A stretch of DNA of 64,000 bases from Micromonospora sp. WMMD1102. GTDB taxonomy: Bacteria > Actinomycetota > Actinomycetes > Mycobacteriales > Micromonosporaceae. Every line of letters begins with the position of its first letter. Positions within the stretch are counted from its first letter, which is position 1. Under the pieces are notes generated by a model. It was given only the letters and a program-made list of their open reading frames with translations, was not told the origin of the DNA and made no database searches. The stretch covers positions 5,273,001 to 5,337,000 of the forward strand of contig NZ_JARUBN010000001.1 in the NCBI RefSeq assembly GCF_029626265.1, given 5' to 3'. Below, in pieces: positions 41,286 through 48,039 of this stretch. The translations under genes and the position numbers were made by a program.

Positions 41286-44200
41286 ATGAGCGGTCGTTAC
41301 TCGGGCCGCTGGGGCGAGCCCGCCGAACCGTCCTGGGTGGTCGAACCGACGGCCGAGTGGGAGCCGCAGTTTCCCGGCCAGCGCTATGCCGGGGACATCG
41401 GCCACCAGCGGCGGCGCCGGCCGGTGGGGCGAGGATCGGTGCCGACCGGCCGGGCCAAGGTTCCGCCGCCGGGCACCCGGCCCGGCGAGGCGGAGCCGTT
41501 CGGCCGTCCCGAGCCGGTCTCCGACGGCCGCCCGGAGCCGATCTCCGGCGGGCGTCCGGGCGCACTGCCGAACGGGCGTCCCGACGCGGCACAGCACGGG
41601 CGTCCCGAGCCGGGGCCGAACGGGCGTCCCGAGGCGCTGCCGAACGGGCGTCCCGGGCAGCCGACCAGCGCCCGCCCGGCGGCGCGGGGCGACGGGCCGG
41701 CACGCGAGACGCGTACCGGACGGCTCGACCGCTGGGACAGCCGGTCGGCCGGCTGGAAGCCACCGCCGGACTTCTGGGAGGACGGCCCGGACTCCTGGGA
41801 CCAACCGTCGGACGGACGTTCCCGACCACCGGCCGAACCCCGCACCGGCGGCTCGGTGCCGATCGGCCGGGACGACCGGCGGTCGCCCCGGGCCGCCGAG
41901 CCCGGACCGCGCGGCGGTCGCGGCGAGAGCGGCTTCGCCGGCGGCCGGGCCGCCTCGCAGCAGGGCCCGAACCGCTCCGGCGACGACCGGCCCGGCCGCT
42001 CCGCCGCTCCGCCGGAACGGCGCGGACGGTGGCTCACCGGACCGGCCTCCGAGGAGACCCAGCCGCTGTCGGACCGCCGCCCGATGCCGTCGGACGACCG
42101 ACCCGGACCACGGGACGGCAGGGGGCGGGTCGGGCCGGGGGCGCGCCCGGCCATGCCGGCCGCCTTCGACGGCCCGTCGGGAGCCGAACGCGGCCTGGTC
42201 GGACCGGAGCGGGGCACTCCCGGTTCCGAACGCGACGCTCCCGGTTCCGAGCGGCGCGTCCCCGGACCGGACCGGGGCACTCCCGGGCAGGACCGGGGCA
42301 TCCCCGGGCAGGATCGGGCCGACGGTTGGGCCGCTCGGGCCGGTGGACCGCCGCCCCCAGGGAGCCGCGAGGCGCCTCCGGGCCGCACACCGCCCCGGGG
42401 CCGACCCGACCGACCCGACCGACCTGCCGACCGGCCCGGTGCCGAGCCACCGGTCCGGCGGCCCGCCGCCGGACCGTCCGGTGCACCCAGCTGGCCCGCC
42501 CAGCGCGGCCCTGCGGCGGAGCCGCGCGAGGGCCGTCGCTTCCCGGACCTGGGCTCCGGCCGTCCGCCGCTGCGCGACCCGCGCGGCACCGACCCGGCGG
42601 TCCGGCCGGGCCCGGCACCCCGGGGCGACCGGGTCGGGCCGCTGCCGCCCGGCGCCGACCGGCCGGCCGCCGAACTGGCGCCCGGACGCGGGCGACCGGA
42701 CGGAATGCCGGCCTCCGGTACCGACCGGGTCCCACCGCGTACCGACCAGCCGGACGGCACGCCCGTCCAGCCGGACCGGAGCGTCGGCTACCCGGCCGCC
42801 GCCGGCGCGGCAGGCCCCACGGACCGGGTCGGACCGGCAGGCCCCACAGACCGGGTCGGCCCCACAGACCGGGTCGGACCGGCAGGCCCCACAGACCGGG
42901 TCGGCCCCACAGACCGGGTCGGACCGGCCGCACCACCCCGGACCGGGGAGCCGGCCCGGGCCGCCGAGCAGCCTCGCCCGGTCGAACCAGCCCGCAGGGT
43001 CGAACCGACCCACCCCGTCGAGCCGGTACGCCGGGTCGAGCAGTCCCGACCGATCGAGCCCCGACGGATCGATTCCGGACGCCCGGTGGAACCGCCCCGC
43101 CCCGTCGAACCGACCCGAGCCGCCGAGGCCGCCCGCACCGCCGAGCCGCCCCGCACCGTGGAACCACCCCGGCCCGCCGAGCCACCACGCACCGTCGAGC
43201 CACCACGCACCGTCGAGCCACCACGCACCGTCGAGCCGGGCAGGCCGGCGGAGACGAGCCGGCCTGCCGAGGCTGCCCGGATCGCCGAGCCGCCCCGGAC
43301 GGTCGAGGCGGGGCCCTGGCCCGCACCACCCTCGGTCGAGCCGGCCGGCACGGTCGAGCCGCCGTCCCCGGCGGAGCCGTCGCGTGAACGGCCGGCCGGC
43401 TGGCTGGTCCCGACCGCCCCGTCGGACCCCGACCCCCGGTTGCCCCGGCAGCCGTCCGCCGACGAGACCGACCAGCGTCCGCCGGTCACGCCGCCCCCGA
43501 CCACTGGCCTGCGCCTGGAGTTCCGCTCAGCGCCGACGCCCGGCGGCACCCCGCCGCCGGGCACGACCGCCGAGCCCACGCCGCCCCCCAGCCCGTTCTC
43601 CGGCGCGGCGGGCGGCACGGACACCGGCGGACCGGTCGAACCAGCCGCCGCGCCCCCGGCGGCGGAGCACGTCATCGAACCCGCCTCGCCCGTCCTCTCG
43701 TCCGGTCCCCCGATCGAACCGGCCGCCACCGGGCCCGTACCGGAGGCCGGACGGGCCACCGATCCGAGTGAGACTTCCGTACCCTCCATGCCAAAAACCG
43801 GACCTGTCGCGGACCGCACCACTGCCGGACCGCTCACCGATGCCGCCCCGGCGGCCCCCTCCCCCACCGAGCCGGCCACCGCCCCGGCCCCGACCGCCGG
43901 AGCGACGGACCAGTCGCGCGACCCGGAGCTGACGGTCGACGCCGGAGCCGCGGCGTCCCCGGCGGACGGCCGGACGCCCGACGGCGGGCCAGCCCCCGGC
44001 GGCCCGACCGCAGGGCCGGGCGGGACCGCGCCACCGGCCACGGCAGCCGCCGCCGGTCCGGCCTCCGAAACGCCGGTCGGCGCACCCACCTCCGAAACGC
44101 CGGTCGGCGCACCCACCTCCGGCCCGGCAGTCACGGCATCCCCCTCCGGGACGCCAGCCGCCGCACCCACGTCCGACCCGCCGGCCACGGCACCCGGCTC

Positions 44201-45731
44201 AGCTCAGCCAGCGGCCGCACCGACTTCCGGTCCGCCGTCGGCCACCTCGCCAGCCGACCCGCCGGTCGCCGAGGCGAGCCCCGACACGGTGCTGCCGGCC
44301 GGGCCGGCAGCCGGCGCGGCTACCGCGCTGAGCGCTCCCACCATGCTCACCCCGATCGTCCGGCCGGGTGGGAAACGGGAGCCGACCGAGCCGGAACCCG
44401 CCGACGTCCCGCCGGAACCGGCAGCCGCCGACCCGGAGCAGGTACTGGCATCGTACGAGTGGCGGTTCCACCACGAGACCCTGCGGGAGCTGGTGGAGGA
44501 CCCCGAGTCACTGCGGGCGATCCGGGACCGGCTGACGGAGAAGCTCGAACCGGCGACGGACAACGCCACCCGGGCGCGGCTGCTGAGCCTGCGGGCGGTG
44601 GTCTCCCGGATCCTCGGCGAACTCGGCAAGGCGCTCTCCGACGGCAAGCTGGCGCTGGCCCACGCCGAGGCGACCGGCCAGCTGCGGCGGATCGCGATCG
44701 CACAGGCCAGGCTGGCGCACGTACTCCAGTGGCGGGGGGACTTCGCCGAGGCGGACCGGCTCTTCGAGGAGGCGAACTCCTCCGAGCTGCCGGACCGGCT
44801 GCGGGCCACCATGCACGAGCACGCCGGCCGGTCCTGCTACGACCAGGGCCGCTACATGGAAGCCTGCAACCACTTCGAGAAGGCCCTCGAACTACGCAAG
44901 GTCGAGGACCCGGGCCTGATCGCCCGGACCGAACTCGCGCTCGACGCGGTCTTCAACAAGGTGGCCCAGAACGGCTGGGGACCGTATCCCCGGGACCGGG
45001 ACGAGATCCTCCAGGTGCACAAGCCGCCGGTGCCGAAGTTCAGCGAGAAGGTGCAGCGCTGGGGGTACGCCGACCCGGACGGCCAGCTCGCGATCGCGCC
45101 GAGCTATGCCGACGTGCAGCCGTTCCGGGACGGGGCCGCCTGGGTACGCCGCCCGGAGACCCGGACCTGGGAGTTGATCGACGAAACCGGTGAACTGCTG
45201 ATCGAGGCGTCCGCCGGCTATCTCGGCGTCGGTTCCTTCTCCGACGGGCTGGCCTGGGTCTCCCGGGACGGCACCGGCGGCTGGATCGCGATCGACAAGT
45301 CCAACAAGGTGGTGATCCCGGCCGGTTTCGAGGACGTACGACCGTTCCGGCGCGGTGTCGCCGCCGTCCGGCGAGGCGGCTGGGGAGCGGTCGACCGGAC
45401 CGGCAAGGTGGTGCTGCCGACCCGCTACACCGGCTTCACCACCGCCCTCACCGACGGCCGGTACGTCGAAGGCTTCACCGACGAGGGATTGGCGATCGTC
45501 GACGCGGGCGGCCGCAAGGGCGTGGTGGACCGCTCGGGACAGGTACTTGTCCCGCCGGCCCATCCGGCACTGGTCATCCATCCGGTCGCCTTCCTGGTGG
45601 GCAACGGCACCGGGCAGTGGGGCGCGCTCGACCGCCGGGGCGAGGCGTTGATCGACGCGGTGCATCCGAGCCGGAACGACGTGATGGAGGAGATCGACCG
45701 GCTGCTCGCCGACACCAAGCCGGTGCTGTGA
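41286..45731 (+). CDS. Giant TPR and WG-repeat protein with disordered N-terminus
   Basis: 1481 residues. Residues 1-60 hold a defined segment (MSGRYSGRWGEPAEPSWVVE, PTAEWEPQFPGQRYAGDIGH). Residues 60-1045 are low-complexity, rich in Pro, Gly, Ala, Arg, Asp and Glu, with internal repeats (NGRPE units near 95-120, PTDRVG units near 512-545, EPPRTV units near 622-650). Residues 1050-1230 are helical TPR-like repeats (RIAIAQARLAHVLQWRGDFA, CYDQGRYMEACNHFEKALEL). Residues 1256-1481 are four to five WG repeats (WGYADPDGQLAIAPSYADVQ, GGWGAVDRTGKVVLPTRYTG). No signal peptide or membrane helix is seen. TPR and WG parts suggest protein scaffolding; enzymatic motifs are absent. ATG 41286 follows a weak GGGAG site. 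It stands alone before an aldo/keto reductase with its own promoter box. Confidence 0.85.
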   Translation: MSGRYSGRWGEPAEPSWVVEPTAEWEPQFPGQRYAGDIGHQRRRRPVGRGSVPTGRAKVPPPGTRPGEAEPFGRPEPVSDGRPEPISGGRPGALPNGRPDAAQHGRPEPGPNGRPEALPNGRPGQPTSARPAARGDGPARETRTGRLDRWDSRSAGWKPPPDFWEDGPDSWDQPSDGRSRPPAEPRTGGSVPIGRDDRRSPRAAEPGPRGGRGESGFAGGRAASQQGPNRSGDDRPGRSAAPPERRGRWLTGPASEETQPLSDRRPMPSDDRPGPRDGRGRVGPGARPAMPAAFDGPSGAERGLVGPERGTPGSERDAPGSERRVPGPDRGTPGQDRGIPGQDRADGWAARAGGPPPPGSREAPPGRTPPRGRPDRPDRPADRPGAEPPVRRPAAGPSGAPSWPAQRGPAAEPREGRRFPDLGSGRPPLRDPRGTDPAVRPGPAPRGDRVGPLPPGADRPAAELAPGRGRPDGMPASGTDRVPPRTDQPDGTPVQPDRSVGYPAAAGAAGPTDRVGPAGPTDRVGPTDRVGPAGPTDRVGPTDRVGPAAPPRTGEPARAAEQPRPVEPARRVEPTHPVEPVRRVEQSRPIEPRRIDSGRPVEPPRPVEPTRAAEAARTAEPPRTVEPPRPAEPPRTVEPPRTVEPPRTVEPGRPAETSRPAEAARIAEPPRTVEAGPWPAPPSVEPAGTVEPPSPAEPSRERPAGWLVPTAPSDPDPRLPRQPSADETDQRPPVTPPPTTGLRLEFRSAPTPGGTPPPGTTAEPTPPPSPFSGAAGGTDTGGPVEPAAAPPAAEHVIEPASPVLSSGPPIEPAATGPVPEAGRATDPSETSVPSMPKTGPVADRTTAGPLTDAAPAAPSPTEPATAPAPTAGATDQSRDPELTVDAGAAASPADGRTPDGGPAPGGPTAGPGGTAPPATAAAAGPASETPVGAPTSETPVGAPTSGPAVTASPSGTPAAAPTSDPPATAPGSAQPAAAPTSGPPSATSPADPPVAEASPDTVLPAGPAAGAATALSAPTMLTPIVRPGGKREPTEPEPADVPPEPAAADPEQVLASYEWRFHHETLRELVEDPESLRAIRDRLTEKLEPATDNATRARLLSLRAVVSRILGELGKALSDGKLALAHAEATGQLRRIAIAQARLAHVLQWRGDFAEADRLFEEANSSELPDRLRATMHEHAGRSCYDQGRYMEACNHFEKALELRKVEDPGLIARTELALDAVFNKVAQNGWGPYPRDRDEILQVHKPPVPKFSEKVQRWGYADPDGQLAIAPSYADVQPFRDGAAWVRRPETRTWELIDETGELLIEASAGYLGVGSFSDGLAWVSRDGTGGWIAIDKSNKVVIPAGFEDVRPFRRGVAAVRRGGWGAVDRTGKVVLPTRYTGFTTALTDGRYVEGFTDEGLAIVDAGGRKGVVDRSGQVLVPPAHPALVIHPVAFLVGNGTGQWGALDRRGEALIDAVHPSRNDVMEEIDRLLADTKPVL
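42812..42926 (+). repeat. Coding tandem repeat (PTDRVG units)
   Basis: Five copies of the hexapeptide PTDRVG, alternating with PAG, from near-identical DNA blocks of 18 and 27 bases inside the disordered region of the TPR/WG gene. Confidence 0.85.
43179..43235 (+). repeat. Coding 18-bp tandem repeat (EPPRTV units)
   Basis: Three perfect 18-base copies of GAGCCACCACGCACCGTC, preceded by diverged copies from about 43143, inside the same disordered region. Confidence 0.9.
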
Positions 45732-45781
45732 TCCGCGCCCTCGGCCCGTCGCTCGACGTGATCGACCGCGGCCGGGAGGAC

Positions 45782-45787
45782 TAGGGT
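45782..45787 (+). promoter_or_regulatory. Leaderless-type -10 box of the aldo/keto reductase gene
   Basis: TAGGGT ends seven bases before ATG 45795. Confidence 0.5.
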
Positions 45788-45794
45788 CACTGGT

Positions 45795-46793
45795 ATGGAA
45801 TTCCGACACCTTGGCCGCTCGGGCCTGCTGATCAGCGAGATCTCGTACGGCAACTGGATCACCCACGGGTCCCAGATCGAGGAGGAGGCCGCGCTCTCCT
45901 GCGTACGCGCGGCGCTGGAGGTCGGCATCACCACCTTCGACACCGCCGACGTCTACGCCGGCACCAAGGCGGAGGAGGTGCTGGGCCGGGCACTGAAGGA
46001 CGAGCGTCGGGAGGGGCTGGAGATCCTCACCAAGGTCTTCTGGCCGACCGGTCCGGGTCGGAACGACCGGGGTCTGTCACGCAAGCACATCATGGAGTCG
46101 ATCAACGGTTCGCTGCGTCGGTTGCAGACCGACTACGTCGACGTCTACCAGGCGCACCGGTACGACTACGCCACCCCGCTGGAGGAGACGATGTCGGCGT
46201 TCGCCGACGTGGTGCACTCCGGCAAGGCGCACTACATCGGCGTCTCGGAGTGGAAGGCGTCGGAGATCCGGGCCGCTCACGCGCTCGCCCGTGAGCTGAA
46301 CATCCAGCTCGTCTCGAACCAGCCGCAGTACTCGATGCTGTGGCGGGTCATCGAGGACGAGGTCGTACCGACAAGCGAGGAACTCGGTCTCGGGCAGATC
46401 GTCTTCTCGCCGATCGCGCAGGGCGTGCTGACCGGCAAGTACCTGCCGGGCCAGGAGCCGCCGGCCGGCTCCCGGGCGACCGACAGCTCGGGCGGCGCGG
46501 GCTTCATCGCCCGGTTCATGTCCGACGACGTGCTGAGCCGGGTGCAGCGGCTCAAGCCGCTCGCCGAGCAGGCCGGCCTGAGCATGGCCCAGCTCGCGGT
46601 CGCCTGGGTGTTGCAGAACCCGAACGTCTCCTCGGCGATCATCGGCGCCTCCCGTCCGGAGCAGGTGCACGACAACGCCAAGGCGGCCGGGGTGAAGCTC
46701 GACGCCGAGCTGCTCAAGGCGATCGACGAGATCGTCGACCCGATCACCGAGCGGGACCCCGGCAAGACGCAGAGCCCCGCCCAGCGCCCCTGA
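45795..46793 (+). CDS. Aldo/keto reductase (Kv-beta/AKR6-like)
   Basis: 332 residues, TIM-barrel AKR. Catalytic set Asp49, Tyr54 (FDTADVYAGTKAEEVLG), Lys80 (ILTKVFW) and His121 (VYQAHRYD) is intact. NADPH contacts are in LGQIVFSPIAQGVLTGKY and SSAIIGASRPEQVHDNAKA. The WITHGSQIEEE and YSMLWRVIEDEVVPTSEELG stretches match the potassium-channel beta-subunit-like group that is common in actinomycetes. Physiological substrate unknown; small aldehydes are usual. Followed by a 25-bp-stem hairpin. Confidence 0.93.
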   Translation: MEFRHLGRSGLLISEISYGNWITHGSQIEEEAALSCVRAALEVGITTFDTADVYAGTKAEEVLGRALKDERREGLEILTKVFWPTGPGRNDRGLSRKHIMESINGSLRRLQTDYVDVYQAHRYDYATPLEETMSAFADVVHSGKAHYIGVSEWKASEIRAAHALARELNIQLVSNQPQYSMLWRVIEDEVVPTSEELGLGQIVFSPIAQGVLTGKYLPGQEPPAGSRATDSSGGAGFIARFMSDDVLSRVQRLKPLAEQAGLSMAQLAVAWVLQNPNVSSAIIGASRPEQVHDNAKAAGVKLDAELLKAIDEIVDPITERDPGKTQSPAQRP

Positions 46794-46827
46794 ACGCGGC
46801 AGACCCGCCCCGGCACGCTGCCGGAGC

Positions 46828-46887
46828 GGTGTAAGGAAGGGCCCCCGCTTATACAAAAAGCGATAAGCGGGGGCCCTTCCTTACACC
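46828..46887. terminator. Long perfect hairpin between convergent genes
   Basis: Arms 46828-46852 and 46863-46887 pair over 25 bases without mismatch; the 10-base loop is ACAAAAAGCG. It separates the aldo/keto reductase from the M50 protease, ending exactly at the protease stop (46888). Stem and loop are more AT-containing than normal local DNA. The stem contains AAGGAAGGGCCCCCGC. I believe such palindromes recur in Micromonosporaceae genomes, so it may be a dispersed extragenic element serving as a two-way terminator. Confidence 0.8.
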
Positions 46888-47685
46888 TCAGTCCTGCCAG
46901 AAGCGGATCAGGCGCAGGCCCTCGACGTAGAGGTAGTCGGGCAGGCCGATCAGGTCGCCGACCGCGAAGACCCCGTCGAAGAACCAGCCGCCGACGCGCG
47001 GGTTCCAGAGCAGGGCGAAGAGCAGGATGAACCCGAACGGGGCCATCAGGTCGTAGCCGCGCCGCCACTGCGGACTCAGCCAGGGCTGGATGACGTTGCC
47101 GCCGTCCAGGCCCGGCACCGGCATCAGGTTGAGCACGCTCGCGGTCAACTGGAGGAAGGCGAGTAGCGCGACACCGGACCAGAACTCCGGCCGGGCGAAT
47201 ACGTCGACCCCGATCGCGAACGGTATGACCAGCAGCAACGCGAAGATCACGTTGGTGGCCGGACCGGCCAGGCTGACCAGCGAGTGCCGGAGCCGGCCGG
47301 GGATCTGGTGCCGGTCGACCCAGACGGCACCGCCGGGCAGGCCGATGCCGCCGAGCAGCACCACCACCACGGGCAGGATGATCGACAGCAACGGGTGGCT
47401 GTACTTCAGCGGGTTCAGCGTCAGGTAGCCGCGATGTGCCACCGAACGGTCGCCCGCCCGGTACGCCACCACGGCGTGCGCGTACTCGTGCAGGCAGAGC
47501 GAGACCAGCCAGCCGGTGATGACGAAGAGGAAGACGTCGAGCCGTACGTTGCCGAACCCGTTCCACGCCATCGCGCCGCTGGTCACGAAGAGCGCGACCA
47601 GGGCCAGGAAGATCGGGCTGGGCCGGAACGCCTCCGGGGGCACACCGAGGACCAGCCGGTCCCGGCCGCGTTGGTCGAAGTTCAT
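46888..47685 (-). CDS. M50 family (site-2-protease-like) membrane metalloprotease
   Basis: 265 residues, about six membrane helices. Zinc motif LCLHEYAHA (His66, Glu67, His70) lies in the first core helix, and NLMPVPGLDGG near 200 provides the third ligand Asp. There is no PDZ or CBS domain, as in the small bacterial group of unknown substrate that includes Rip3-like proteins. It probably cuts within membrane proteins. ATG 47685 follows the small upstream gene by five bases, so the two are one operon. Confidence 0.9.
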   Translation of the reverse strand: MNFDQRGRDRLVLGVPPEAFRPSPIFLALVALFVTSGAMAWNGFGNVRLDVFLFVITGWLVSLCLHEYAHAVVAYRAGDRSVAHRGYLTLNPLKYSHPLLSIILPVVVVLLGGIGLPGGAVWVDRHQIPGRLRHSLVSLAGPATNVIFALLLVIPFAIGVDVFARPEFWSGVALLAFLQLTASVLNLMPVPGLDGGNVIQPWLSPQWRRGYDLMAPFGFILLFALLWNPRVGGWFFDGVFAVGDLIGLPDYLYVEGLRLIRFWQD

Positions 47686-47690
47686 CGGCG

Positions 47691-47891
47691 TCACTCGGCC
47701 ACAGGCAGCAGGCTCATCCGGTATTCCACCCGCTCGTCCTCGACCAGCAGCACCGAGGCGACGCCGGTGGAGGCCAGCTCGCGCCAGGTCTGGCCGATCC
47801 AGGACTCGGCGTCGGCCTGGCTGCTGAACGCCTCGGCCGGTCCGTTCACCGGATCGCCGTCCGCGCCCTCGTACCGCCAGCTCCACGGCAT
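47691..47891 (-). CDS. Small conserved-looking protein upstream of the M50 protease
   Basis: 66 residues: MPWSWRYEGADGDPVNGPAE, then FSSQADAESWIGQTWRELAS, and VASVLLVEDERVEYRMSLLP. Predicted soluble alpha/beta with three tryptophans; no cysteine or membrane helix. Not recognised by name. ATG 47891 has GGGGAG eight bases upstream, and a TAGGCT box stands about 45 bases further up. Coupling to the M50 gene suggests a partner or regulator, but this is inference. Confidence 0.75.
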   Translation of the reverse strand: MPWSWRYEGADGDPVNGPAEAFSSQADAESWIGQTWRELASTGVASVLLVEDERVEYRMSLLPVAE

Positions 47892-48027
47892 GTCGCGTCT
47901 CCCCTCGCCGATCTTCCGCGCCGACAACCTCCGCCAGCCTAGTCGGCCGGCCGATGTCAGCCAGCCGGAGCGGTCGGCCAGCGGGTCCGCACCCGTACCT
48001 CACCGCGAACTGCCCGGCCGAGCGCTC

Positions 48028-48033
48028 TAAGGT
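48028..48033 (+). promoter_or_regulatory. Leaderless-type -10 box of the cobU-cobT gene
   Basis: TAAGGT ends six bases before ATG 48040. No cobalamin riboswitch precedes it, as a leaderless message would have no room for one. Confidence 0.5.
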
Positions 48034-48039
48034 ACGGGC

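Noticed and set aside
41384..44188. Large overlapping frames on both strands across the TPR/WG gene
   Set aside because: All are Pro/Arg/Gly-rich shadows; only the plus-strand frame ends in recognisable TPR and WG repeats and has codon use like its neighbours.
47892..48039. Cobalamin riboswitch upstream of cobU-cobT
   Set aside because: No B12-box-like or long structured leader is seen in the 148 bases, and the -10 box lies six bases before the start.
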